DNA of 64,000 nt from Dehalobacter sp. 12DCB1 (lineage in GTDB: Bacteria; Bacillota; Desulfitobacteriia; Desulfitobacteriales; Syntrophobotulaceae). Position numbers and translations under genes: made by a program. Under the pieces are notes generated by a model that searched no databases, was not told the DNA's origin, and saw only the letters and a program-made list of their open reading frames with translations. Shown in pieces: positions 17,740 to 25,713 of this stretch. The stretch covers positions 59,577-123,576 of the forward strand of contig NZ_POSF01000001.1 of assembly GCF_004343605.1 (NCBI RefSeq), given 5' to 3'. Within the stretch, counting starts at the first letter, position 1; each line of letters starts with the position of its first letter.

Positions 17740-18345
17740 GTGTCCGATACACCGATGCATTATGAATTTATCCGCGCGAAACTTAAGGATTGTGACCCTG
17801 TGGAAATATCCCGGAAATCGGGAGCAGTTTATGACAGGCAAAAGCAAGAGTTTCGTGTTCTTCTAATGGGCAGAAATTATTTTGTCTCCTACCCCTCAGG
17901 GGAAATCTGCGATTTCAACCACTCCGAAATTTCCAACTTTCCGGTCAAGACATTAATCCTGCGTTATCTGGTGCATGCCCAGGGCGCACCGCCTACAGAA
18001 AAGGATATCACGTATCGGGAAGTATCCGGCGGCCAGGTCTACTACCGTAATTTCTACGGCCGGTGTATTATGAGGCTTGTCAGGATGTTCAGCAAGGATT
18101 TCCCAGCTCTGGAGTACGCCATGGCAAAGCTGAACGCATTGAAAACAACGCATGGAGACCTCAGTTACCGTTTTCAGTTTATGAACAACATTTATGTTAC
18201 CTTTATTCTCTGGAATGGCGACGAAGAGTTCCCCACAAGCGCCAATATTCTTTTCGATGCCAATACACCGGATTACTTCAACGCCGAAGACCATACTGTT
18301 GTATGCGATATTGCCCTAAGCTTTTTGAAGGAACTCTCGAAGTAA
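17740..18345 (+). CDS. DUF3786-type putative metal/corrinoid-associated protein
   Basis: A 201-residue soluble protein that looks like DUF3786, a family often coded next to corrinoid and CODH/ACS genes in anaerobes. It has no membrane segment. Motifs seen are RQKQEFRVLLMGRNYFVSYP near residue 30 (20 residues shown) and the central YREVSGGQVYYRNFYGRC. The end has the form 'FDANTPDYFNAEDH'. It starts with GTG 17740 just after AAAGGA, 11 bases after the CooT-like stop, and is the last gene of the acs operon. No function is established; a part in complex assembly is a guess from position. Confidence 0.75.
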   Translation: MSDTPMHYEFIRAKLKDCDPVEISRKSGAVYDRQKQEFRVLLMGRNYFVSYPSGEICDFNHSEISNFPVKTLILRYLVHAQGAPPTEKDITYREVSGGQVYYRNFYGRCIMRLVRMFSKDFPALEYAMAKLNALKTTHGDLSYRFQFMNNIYVTFILWNGDEEFPTSANILFDANTPDYFNAEDHTVVCDIALSFLKELSK

Positions 18346-18353
18346 ATCGACAA

Positions 18354-18379
18354 GAAGACGCTTCAACTGAAGCGTCTTC
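18354..18379. terminator. Stem-loop between the convergent acs operon and corrinoid-protein gene
   Basis: GAAGACGCTTCA (18354-18365) and TGAAGCGTCTTC (18368-18379) form a perfect 12-bp dyad with two bases at the centre. It lies 9 bases after the DUF3786 stop and 28 bases from the stop of the opposing gene, so it may end transcripts from both sides. Neither flank has a long T-run. Confidence 0.6.
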
Positions 18380-18406
18380 GCGTGTAAATATTGTAATATC
18401 AGATAT

Positions 18407-19045
18407 TTATTTTACCCAGTTCTGGCAAATCTTAACGCCTTCGGCTGCGTTCGTAGTAAATGCATCTGCACCGATTTGTCTGCTGGCTTCTTCTGTTACA
18501 GGGTTTCCGCCGATAATGATTTTGAGGCTGTCACGCACGCCGGCAGCTTTCAATTCATCTACCGTCTTTTTCATCGCTTCCAGGGCCAATGTCAGTACAC
18601 CGCTCATCCCTACGATATCCGGCTGTACTTCTTTGACTTTTTCAATGAATGCACTCGGACTCTGGTCAATCCCCAAATCGAAGACTTCAAATCCAGCTGC
18701 TTCAGACATGCTTCTGAAAATGTTCTTGCCAATATCGTGCAAATCGCCTTCGACTGTTCCCATTACGATCTTGCCTACTTTAGCCGAATTGTCACTGCCG
18801 ATTACCGGTTTCAGGATATCGATGGACTGGGTTAAGAGTTCACCGGCAAAGATCAAATCGCCTACAAAGTACTCACCGCTTTCAAATAGTTCGCCTACTT
18901 TTGCCATCCCCTGCTGGCAGGCAGCAACGACGGACTGAGCCTCTTCTTCGGTAGGTTTCGATGCAACGAAGTCATTCAGCATACCCATCAGTTTATCTTC
19001 GTCCAGGTCACCTACGGCATCTGTTAACACTTTCAAATCGATCAT
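18407..19045 (-). CDS. Corrinoid protein (methyl-carrier, MtbC/MttC/MtgC-like)
   Basis: A 212-residue methyl-carrier protein: an N-terminal helical cap domain followed by a Rossmann-like B12-binding domain. The cobalt-ligand motif DxHxxG is seen as EGDLHDIGKN (Asp101, His103, Gly106). SGVLTLALEAM and GGNPVTEEASRQIGADAFT match the rest of the cobalamin site. ATG 19045 is 8 bases after AAGGAGG; an ATG at 19051 is too close. It is not part of AcsCD. Its natural partner in the window is the MtgA-like methyltransferase at 4266. No substrate-specific methyltransferase or RamA-type activator lies beside it. Confidence 0.9.
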   Translation of the reverse strand: MIDLKVLTDAVGDLDEDKLMGMLNDFVASKPTEEEAQSVVAACQQGMAKVGELFESGEYFVGDLIFAGELLTQSIDILKPVIGSDNSAKVGKIVMGTVEGDLHDIGKNIFRSMSEAAGFEVFDLGIDQSPSAFIEKVKEVQPDIVGMSGVLTLALEAMKKTVDELKAAGVRDSLKIIIGGNPVTEEASRQIGADAFTTNAAEGVKICQNWVK

Positions 19046-19051
19046 TTTCAT

Positions 19052-19566
19052 TTCCTCCTTAAAAATTAATAAAGCGAAAAATTGTATCTGCTTAATGCTA
19101 ATATCTCGTTTCTATAACTGAAATGATATCCTCAGGTAACTAAGAAATATAATGATAGTAAGTTTTTCTCTCTCTGATTAATCAATTGTACTGAAATCAC
19201 GATTCAAATTAAGAGTTTAGAATATCTAAATTGCATGCTTTATTTATCTATATACTTGTTTGCACTCCCCCTGTCTGGTACGTATTCTCTGAATCAATGA
19301 CTCCAGTTGCAACCGCATTTCGCCACCGTTGGTGTATATCTGTATCTACAAGCTGGCGAAAAAAATTATTAGTCTCGCGAAACTTGAACGAGTCTAATCT
19401 GATTTGGTATTTGCATTTTTCCTATACACTATACATTTTACCATTAGACCGGGAGTATTCACAATAGAAAAGGTGACCATTTTGACAAAAAAACGCCAAA
19501 ATTTTCAGAATAATGCATCTCTCCGTTCGGTTTGCAGATCACTGAAAGATTACTACCTACCTCACA
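19052..19566. other. Gene-free AT-rich gap upstream of the corrinoid-protein gene
   Basis: No convincing gene is seen; the short open frames on the plus strand (19231-19467, 19404-19586) lack ribosome sites and family features. It should contain the promoter of the minus-strand corrinoid protein. A TATACTTGT half-site at 19251-19259 matches the left half of the GntR-like operators near 4224 and 6209, so the same regulator may act here. Confidence 0.4.
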
Positions 19567-20337
19567 CTAAAGCTGATCTATTCTGAACAATCTGCGGGCA
19601 TTTTCACTGCTCAGACGGGCTACTTCCCCGACCTCCATTCCCCTGATTGCCGCAATTTTTGCCAACACCTCACGTATATAAGCAGGCTCATTTCGTTTAC
19701 CGCGGTAGGGATCAGGAGTAAGATACGGACAATCCGTCTCAATCAAGAACCTGTCTTTTGGCACCTTTTCCGCAACTTCAGGGGCATGGCGGGCATTTTT
19801 GAAAGTAAGCGGCCCCGAAAAAGACAAATAAAAACCCATAGCCAAAAGTTCTTTTGCCATTTCCCAAGAGCCCGAATAAGAATGAAAAACACCGCCGGCC
19901 TCAGGAAGATTATTTTTAATCATTTGGAGAATATCCCCATGTGCATCCCGGTTATGGATGATCACCGGTAAACCAGCTTCATTGGCCAGTTTTAATTGAT
20001 GAATAAACCACTTGCGCTGGTCATCCCGGGGAGAAATGTCCCTGTAATAATCCAAACCAATTTCTCCCCAGGCAACAACTTTCGGGTTCTGCGCCAATCT
20101 GAACAACGTCTCCCAGGTTTTATCCGTACAAGTTTCAACATCGTGCGGATGAATGCCTACTGCTGCATAAATAAATGGGTATTCTTCAGCCAGCCTCACC
20201 GAATCCTGGCTCGTCTTTTCGGTAGATCCGACGTTTACAATCGTCGTTACACCAGCTGCGGTAGCTCGGGCAATGGTCTCATCCCTGTCCGGGCTAAACT
20301 GGCTGTCCTCCAGATGCGCATGCGTATCCCAAATCAT
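19567..20337 (-). CDS. TatD family metal-dependent hydrolase
   Basis: A 256-residue TIM-barrel deoxyribonuclease-like hydrolase (YabD in B. subtilis). The metal-site motifs are visible: DTHAHLEDSQF at the N-terminus, GEIGLDYYRD, IIHNRDA, FHSYSG and ETDCPYLTPDPYRGKRNEP (19 residues). Its start overlaps the metG stop by four bases, so the two are co-translated, as in the metS-yabD order of B. subtilis. The in vivo substrate of this family is not settled; 3'-5' DNA exonuclease activity is known for some members. Confidence 0.92.
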   Translation of the reverse strand: MIWDTHAHLEDSQFSPDRDETIARATAAGVTTIVNVGSTEKTSQDSVRLAEEYPFIYAAVGIHPHDVETCTDKTWETLFRLAQNPKVVAWGEIGLDYYRDISPRDDQRKWFIHQLKLANEAGLPVIIHNRDAHGDILQMIKNNLPEAGGVFHSYSGSWEMAKELLAMGFYLSFSGPLTFKNARHAPEVAEKVPKDRFLIETDCPYLTPDPYRGKRNEPAYIREVLAKIAAIRGMEVGEVARLSSENARRLFRIDQL

Positions 20338-22331
20338 TTGACCTGAGCCCCTGTCGGAAGATCTTTCTGAACAGTAAGTACTTCCAGCTCTCCATCCTGC
20401 GACGCTGCCAGAATCATTCCCTGGGACATGATTCCGCGGAGCTTGGCAGGCTTAAGATTCGCAACCAGAATGACCTTTTTGCCGACAAGCGCTTCTGGGC
20501 TGTAATGCTGGGCAATACCAGATACAATCGTTCTACGCTCCCCACCCATTTCTACTTCCAGTTTTAACAGTTTGTCGGCTTTTTCTACTTTTTCTGCCTG
20601 CAGCACTTTAACAACCCTGAAATCCATTTTGGCAAACTCTTCAATGCTGATTTCTTCCTTAAGCGGAGCCATCTCCGCCATGTGCAGCGGATTTTCCGGC
20701 TGCGAAGAACTGACTTCTAGATTTACTTCTTGTTGATGGTCTGTATTCCCCTGCACCTGTGTGCCACACCTTTCTATTTCAGAATTGACCTGCTCAAGAT
20801 ATGCGGAGACATCGATTCTCGGGAAAATGGCTTCTCCCTTTCGGATGGCCGTACCCGGCTGAATAACATTCCAGCTGTCTGCCTGTTCCCAGTCCTTGAA
20901 GAAATCTGTATCTCCTAGGAGGGGTTTGATTTTTCTCGGTACTCCCGGCATAAAGGGGGCGCATAAAATGCCTAGGATCCTAATGCACTCCATAAATGTA
21001 TAAAGCACCGTATCCAGCCTGTCCTGATTATCCTCACTTTTCGCCAGATTCCAGGGAGCTGTCTCATCGACATATTTATTGCACCTGCTGACAAACTGCC
21101 AGATGACCTCAAGCGCAGCCGCCGTATCACAGGCCAGCATTTTTTCTTCTGTCCCTTGTTTTACCGTGCTACTTAAATCTCTGATCTCCCTCTCCAGATC
21201 GGTATTTTCTCCGGGTTCTGGGACAATTCCATTCCGGTATTTTACGACCATGGCCAAGGTGCGAGACACAAAATTTCCAAGATCATTCGCCAGATTACTG
21301 TTTAATTTTTCGACCAGATCATCCTCTGAGAAAGTACCGTCCAACCCATACTGTAGTTCTCTTAACAGAAAATACCGAATGGGATCAGCGCCATATCTCT
21401 GAATCAATTGGAACGAATCCTGAACGTTTCCTCTTGACTTGGATATTTTTCCACCTTCTTTACTTAAGAACCATCCGTGGCCAAAAACCTTCTCGGGCAA
21501 AGGAAGATCAAGCGCCATCAAAATAATTGGCCAGATAATGGTATGGAAACGGACAATATCTTTGCCAACAAGATGAACACTGGCTGGCCAGTAAGTTTTG
21601 TATTTTTCGCCGTCAGGATAGCCCAACGCAGAGATATAGTTGATCAGGGCATCGAGCCAGACATAGACCACATGTTTCGGATCAAAAGGAACCTTGATGC
21701 CCCACTGGAAGGTCGTACGCGATACACAGAGATCTTCAAGCCCGCCTTCAATAAACCGGATCATTTCATTTCTTCTCGAAGCAGGCTGAATAAAATCGGG
21801 ATGGTCCTGAATATATTGCAGCAGTCTGCCACTGTATTTGGACATCCTGAAAAAGTAACTTTCTTCTTTCAGAAGTTCCACATTTCTTCCACAATCCGGA
21901 TTCGGACATTTTCCGTCAACAAGTTTGTTCTCTGTCCAGAAAGTTTCACAAGGTGTACAGTACCAACCTTCGTATTCGGATTTGTAAATATCGCCCTTTT
22001 CATAAAGCCTTGTAAATATTTGCTGTACGACTTTGGCATGCCGTTCTTCTGTTGTGCGGATAAAATCATCATTGGAAATGTCAAGCAGTCTCCAGAATTC
22101 CTTAAATTTATCGACGATTCCGTCAACATATGTAAGCGGATCCATTCCGGCATTTTCAGCAGTCCGTACAATTTTTTGCGCATTCTCATCCGTCCCGGTC
22201 AAAAAATAGACATCATCGCCCTTCATTCTTCGCAGACGGGCCATCGCATCGGCAGCAATAGTCGTGTACGCAGTGCCGATATGAGGACTGGAATTAGGAT
22301 AATAAATAGGTGTGGTAATATAATATTTCAC
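20334..22331 (-). CDS. metG: Methionine--tRNA ligase
   Basis: It charges tRNA-Met. The 665-residue protein has the HIGH signature as PHIGTAYTT, zinc-type cysteines (CTPCETFW, CPNPDCGRN) and the KMSKS loop as GKISKSRGN. The last 110 residues or so (from about IEEFAKMDFRVVKV) form the EMAP/Tbp111 tRNA-binding domain, as in B. subtilis MetS. The start is GTG 22331, placed 9 bases after AAAAGGAGG. The frame is open for 35 more codons upstream, but that part has no family match. It heads a metG-tatD transcript divergent from abrB; no T-box was seen upstream. Confidence 0.96.
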   Translation of the reverse strand: MKYYITTPIYYPNSSPHIGTAYTTIAADAMARLRRMKGDDVYFLTGTDENAQKIVRTAENAGMDPLTYVDGIVDKFKEFWRLLDISNDDFIRTTEERHAKVVQQIFTRLYEKGDIYKSEYEGWYCTPCETFWTENKLVDGKCPNPDCGRNVELLKEESYFFRMSKYSGRLLQYIQDHPDFIQPASRRNEMIRFIEGGLEDLCVSRTTFQWGIKVPFDPKHVVYVWLDALINYISALGYPDGEKYKTYWPASVHLVGKDIVRFHTIIWPIILMALDLPLPEKVFGHGWFLSKEGGKISKSRGNVQDSFQLIQRYGADPIRYFLLRELQYGLDGTFSEDDLVEKLNSNLANDLGNFVSRTLAMVVKYRNGIVPEPGENTDLEREIRDLSSTVKQGTEEKMLACDTAAALEVIWQFVSRCNKYVDETAPWNLAKSEDNQDRLDTVLYTFMECIRILGILCAPFMPGVPRKIKPLLGDTDFFKDWEQADSWNVIQPGTAIRKGEAIFPRIDVSAYLEQVNSEIERCGTQVQGNTDHQQEVNLEVSSSQPENPLHMAEMAPLKEEISIEEFAKMDFRVVKVLQAEKVEKADKLLKLEVEMGGERRTIVSGIAQHYSPEALVGKKVILVANLKPAKLRGIMSQGMILAASQDGELEVLTVQKDLPTGAQVK

Positions 22332-22623
22332 AGGAATAGACCTCCTTTTATTTACGGTAGACAATTCGTTATCATCAGTAGTTTCAATGTTTACTTTGTT
22401 TGTTATTCTCTTGATAAATATAGGAAACTTCAACAAATACTGTCAAGGCCAATAAATTTATTTCGACAAACAAAATGTTATAATTTAAAAAATTGATAAA
22501 TACTATATATTTTTTCTGACGAAAAAGCGTTTTTAGAACTTTTCGCCTATTGACTTTTTCAGGCATGATTGGTAACATTAGGATGATATATGTCGAAACT
22601 TGTTGAGAAAGGGGATGAAAATT

Positions 22624-22890
22624 ATGAAATCCACAGGAATTGTGAGAAAAGTTGATGAATTGGGTCGGGTCGTATTACCAATCGAACTTCGCAGAACATT
22701 AGGAATTGATGAAAGAGACGCTTTGGAAATATATGTTGACGAAGAAAAAATCATACTTAAAAAGTATGAGCCAGCTTGCGTCTTCTGTGGCAATGCTTCC
22801 AATGTTCAAGTATTCCGCGGGAAGAATGTGTGTCGTGAATGTGCCGCGGCAATGGGGGAAGCTGCTGCTTCAGAAAATAAAGCCGGTTGA
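22624..22890 (+). CDS. abrB: AbrB-family transition-state regulator with a C-terminal zinc-finger-like tail
   Basis: An 88-residue DNA-binding protein. Residues 1-50 are the swapped-hairpin AbrB domain (KSTGIVRKVDELGRVVLPIE, RTLGIDERDALEIYVD). Residues 52-80 hold two CxxC pairs (ACVFCGN, VCRECAA) that could bind zinc. AbrB homologues of this kind control entry into stationary phase and sporulation. ATG 22624 lies 9 bases after GAAAGGGG. It is the only plus-strand gene in this block and sits between metG and rsmI, as in B. subtilis. Confidence 0.9.
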   Translation: MKSTGIVRKVDELGRVVLPIELRRTLGIDERDALEIYVDEEKIILKKYEPACVFCGNASNVQVFRGKNVCRECAAAMGEAAASENKAG

Positions 22891-22906
22891 AAATCTGACT
22901 TTCCGG

Positions 22907-22939
22907 ACAGGAGGTAAATGGTTACTTCCTGTTTTTTTT
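22907..22939 (+). terminator. Intrinsic terminator of abrB
   Basis: ACAGGAGGTAA (22907-22917) pairs with TTACTTCCTGT (22922-22932), with one G-U pair and a 4-base loop, followed by an uninterrupted T-run to 22939. It ends abrB just before the opposing rsmI stop. Confidence 0.88.
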
Positions 22940-22949
22940 GTTCGTTTTG

Positions 22950-23783
22950 TCACTTCTGTTCCAGAAAAGCCTTATAGATCATACTTTTACTCATACCATA
23001 TTTTTTAGCAACCATTTTCATTGCTTCCTTGCGATCTCTGCCGCCTTTTTCAATTTCTCGAAGGTCCTCCATCCAGCGGGAAGGGTCTCCGGGATCAATG
23101 TTTTTTTCTGCAGGCGCTAGAATGATACAGCATTCACCTTTTACCGGTGCAAGCCGAAATTCCTGCAAGAGCTCACTTGTGAGACCCCGGTGTACCGTTT
23201 GGTGCAGTTTAGTCAGTTCCCTGGTTACCGCAGTCTGACGGTCCCCAAGAATCTCTAGAATGTCCTCCAGTGTTGCTTTGATCCGGTGTGGTGCCTCATA
23301 GAGAATAATGGTGTAAGGGATTTCGGTCATTTCTCTCAGAATTTTCTTACGCTCTGTTTTTGTTGAAGGTAAAAATCCCAGAAAGAGAAAATTCTCCGCC
23401 GGCATCCCCGACAGAACAAGTGCTGTTAAAGCGGCGTTGGCACCAGGTAAAACGTCAACACAGATTTTTTCTTCCTGACAGCAGGTGATAAGTATATGAC
23501 CAGGATCAGATATCCCGGGCATTCCCGCATCAGAGACCAATGCACAGCTTTTTCCTTCTTTTAAGAAGTGAACAATCTCCTCGGCACGCGATTTCTCATT
23601 ATGGTCATGATAACTTAAAAGAGGGGTCTTAATGTGATAATGATCGAGAAGTTTTTTTGTGTGCCTTGTATCTTCAGCAGCTATAAAATCGACTGCTTTC
23701 AGTGTTTCGAGCACCCGAAGCGTAATATCTCTTAAATTGCCGATTGGAGTGGCACAGACATACAAAATCCCTGTTTGCGGCAT
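22950..23783 (-). CDS. rsmI: 16S rRNA (cytidine-1402 2'-O)-methyltransferase
   Basis: It methylates the ribose of C1402 of 16S rRNA using SAM. The 277-residue SAM-dependent methylase has the tetrapyrrole-methylase fold, with LYVCATPIGNLRDIT at the N-terminus, AAEDTRHTKKLL and VSDAGMPGISDPG. GGAGG lies close before ATG 23783. It follows yabA in the order ricT-yabA-rsmI, as in B. subtilis (yaaT-yabA-yabC). Confidence 0.95.
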   Translation of the reverse strand: MPQTGILYVCATPIGNLRDITLRVLETLKAVDFIAAEDTRHTKKLLDHYHIKTPLLSYHDHNEKSRAEEIVHFLKEGKSCALVSDAGMPGISDPGHILITCCQEEKICVDVLPGANAALTALVLSGMPAENFLFLGFLPSTKTERKKILREMTEIPYTIILYEAPHRIKATLEDILEILGDRQTAVTRELTKLHQTVHRGLTSELLQEFRLAPVKGECCIILAPAEKNIDPGDPSRWMEDLREIEKGGRDRKEAMKMVAKKYGMSKSMIYKAFLEQK

Positions 23784-23798
23784 AATATCCTCCGGTCG

Positions 23799-24107
23799 TC
23801 AGTCTTTACGAAGAAAAGCATTGCAGAAAAGACAGCTTCCTTCGACAGGTTCGCCAAAATAAATATGGCAGACATGAAAACCTTCCTGATAGAGCTTTTC
23901 AAGGTTTTCCTGTGCTTCCTTTTGAATTTTGGCTGCATTTTTTTGTACTCTGACCGTATCTGCCTCTGAAACGGCACAAAGCTGCCTTTTCAGTTTGACA
24001 TTTTCTTCTTCCAGATACTCAACATATTGCCTAAGGCTTTTAACTTCACTTAAAAGCCTTGAGATATTTTCTTCAACTTCAGTAATTGCCTGATATAGCT
24101 GGCCCAA
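23799..24107 (-). CDS. yabA: Replication initiation control protein YabA
   Basis: A 102-residue protein that in B. subtilis binds DnaA and DnaN to restrain replication initiation. Residues 1-45 form a leucine-zipper coiled coil (ISRLLSEVKSLRQYVEYLEE, 20 residues). The C-terminus has the YabA zinc motif, seen as FHVCHIYFGEPVEGSCLFCN. It starts with TTG 24107 behind CGGAGGAA. It begins 2 bases after the ricT stop, so the genes are co-transcribed. Confidence 0.9.
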   Translation of the reverse strand: MGQLYQAITEVEENISRLLSEVKSLRQYVEYLEEENVKLKRQLCAVSEADTVRVQKNAAKIQKEAQENLEKLYQEGFHVCHIYFGEPVEGSCLFCNAFLRKD

Positions 24108-24109
24108 CT

Positions 24110-24862
24110 CTATTCCTCCGCTTCTTCGGCAACGAGTTTGCGCAATTCTTCCTGGCTCTCCTTATCATATGCCTCAGAGAAAATTTGATTCTCTTTGGGT
24201 CCCTTATTTAATGTGTTGTGGCATTCATAGCAACCATTCTCATATTTAAGACAGCACATCAACCTTCCACAAATACCGGAAATTTTTGTCGGGTTAAGCG
24301 AAAGATTCTGATCTTTGGCCATCCGGATCGATACCGGTTCGAAATCTCCCAGGAAAGAGCTGCAGCACAGCTCCCTGCCACAGGAACCAAGTCCGCCAAG
24401 CATTTTCGCCTCATCCCGCACCCCGATCTGTCGGAGTTCTATGCGAGTACGGAATACGGAGGCCAGATCTTTTACCAGCTCCCTGAAATCCACCCGGCCT
24501 TCGGCTGTAAAAGAAAAAATAATCTTATTGCCGTCAAAAGTATATTCTACATCAATCAGTTTCATCGGAAGCTGATGGGCATGAATTTTTTTGAGGCATA
24601 TCTGAAAAGCCTCTTTTTCTTTCTTCTCATTGTTTTGATAGATTTCTTCATCTTCGGGTGTTGCTAAGCGCAGCACCTCTTTGAGTGGCGATACCACTTC
24701 CTCTTCAGAAATTTCTTTCAACGGAATGACCGCTTTACCGTATTCCATTCCCCGTACCGTCTCCACAATAACACCGTCGTTCGGCTTTATATTGAGACTG
24801 CCGGGGAGAAAATAATAAATCTTGCCGGCTTTCTTGAAACGAATACCAACAACTTTAGCCAA
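24110..24862 (-). CDS. ricT: RicT (YaaT), PSP1-domain protein
   Basis: A 250-residue protein of the Ric (Y-) complex that in B. subtilis carries iron-sulfur clusters and promotes RNase Y-dependent mRNA maturation, sporulation and competence. The PSP1 domain is clear, with a cysteine-rich core: GLGSCGRELCCSSFLGDF, then ICGRLMCCLKYENGCYECH (19 residues). It starts with TTG 24862 after GGAGGAA, overlapping holB by 8 bases. The partner genes ricA and ricF are not in the window. Confidence 0.93.
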   Translation of the reverse strand: MAKVVGIRFKKAGKIYYFLPGSLNIKPNDGVIVETVRGMEYGKAVIPLKEISEEEVVSPLKEVLRLATPEDEEIYQNNEKKEKEAFQICLKKIHAHQLPMKLIDVEYTFDGNKIIFSFTAEGRVDFRELVKDLASVFRTRIELRQIGVRDEAKMLGGLGSCGRELCCSSFLGDFEPVSIRMAKDQNLSLNPTKISGICGRLMCCLKYENGCYECHNTLNKGPKENQIFSEAYDKESQEELRKLVAEEAEE

Positions 24863-25700
24863 TATCGGTTCCTCCCAATTTCAATTGTTTTAGGGCCAGT
24901 ACTTCCAGTGCCAGCCTGTGATTAACCTGTCTGCGGACGGCTTCTGTCATTTGTGTAATTTCTTTGAGAACCTGAGGTGACTGCTGCCCTTTAACCACCA
25001 TTTCTTTCAGGACAATAGCCAGGACCTGCAGTAGAAGCTGGCCTTCTTCTCTTTCCATCGGAAAAAGCGCAAACATTTTCAGGAAATCTTTTTTTTCAAT
25101 AGCCTCCAGATAGTTTCCCGTCAGACTCTTGATCCTGTTCAGACCGTCTTCCTGGATTTTCCTTGCCAAATCTGGATCTCCGCCGCTAAGCCGAAAAGCA
25201 TCCGTCCCCTCCAGCCAATTGCTTTCTACCGGTGAAGAAAAGTAGACTTCCTGAGCACGGCTCCTTAAGGTATTTATAACTCCCTCGGCATTTCCTGTAC
25301 TTAAGACAATCAACGTATCATCCGGTGGCTCCTCGGCTAGTTTAAGCAGCGCATTCGCAGCAGGGAGTGTAAGCTTGTCTGCCTGGTCAATCAGACATAT
25401 CCGGAATTTTCCTTCATAAGTCTTTCGATAAAGTTTTTCCTGTATCTGAAAAATCAGTTCGATGCCAATCGATGTTTTTTGAGGCCTGATAATATAAAAA
25501 TCAGGGTGATTGCCGGATAACATTTTTCGGCAATCCGGACACTCCCTGCAGGGTTTATTTTCTTTTCTACAGTTTAACATGAGAGCAAGATCTCGAACAG
25601 CCCTTTCTCTTTCAATTGTTCCACTACCGTGAAATAAGAGAAAATGAGCCATTCTTCCTTCTAGCGCTGCTTTTGTTAATAATGTATAATTGATCCCCAT
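24855..25700 (-). CDS. holB: DNA polymerase III delta' subunit
   Basis: The clamp-loader delta' subunit, 281 residues. It has an AAA+ fold with a degenerate nucleotide site (LLFHGSGTIERE), the zinc-binding cluster CRKENKPCRECPDCRKM and the ANALLKLAEEPPDDTLIVL sensor region (19 residues). The start at ATG 25700 follows AAGGTGGAT; a GTG at 25712 would consume that site. It lies between the PLP decarboxylase and ricT, as in B. subtilis, but tmk and yaaQ, which usually lie between, are missing. Confidence 0.92.
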   Translation of the reverse strand: MGINYTLLTKAALEGRMAHFLLFHGSGTIERERAVRDLALMLNCRKENKPCRECPDCRKMLSGNHPDFYIIRPQKTSIGIELIFQIQEKLYRKTYEGKFRICLIDQADKLTLPAANALLKLAEEPPDDTLIVLSTGNAEGVINTLRSRAQEVYFSSPVESNWLEGTDAFRLSGGDPDLARKIQEDGLNRIKSLTGNYLEAIEKKDFLKMFALFPMEREEGQLLLQVLAIVLKEMVVKGQQSPQVLKEITQMTEAVRRQVNHRLALEVLALKQLKLGGTDIG

Positions 25701-25713
25701 GATTCTATCCACC

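Noticed and set aside
19231..19586. Two short plus-strand open frames upstream of tatD
   Set aside because: No ribosome site, no recognisable motif, and composition typical of non-coding DNA.
22332..22600. T-box leader before metG
   Set aside because: No T-box sequence or terminator/antiterminator pair could be found in this region.
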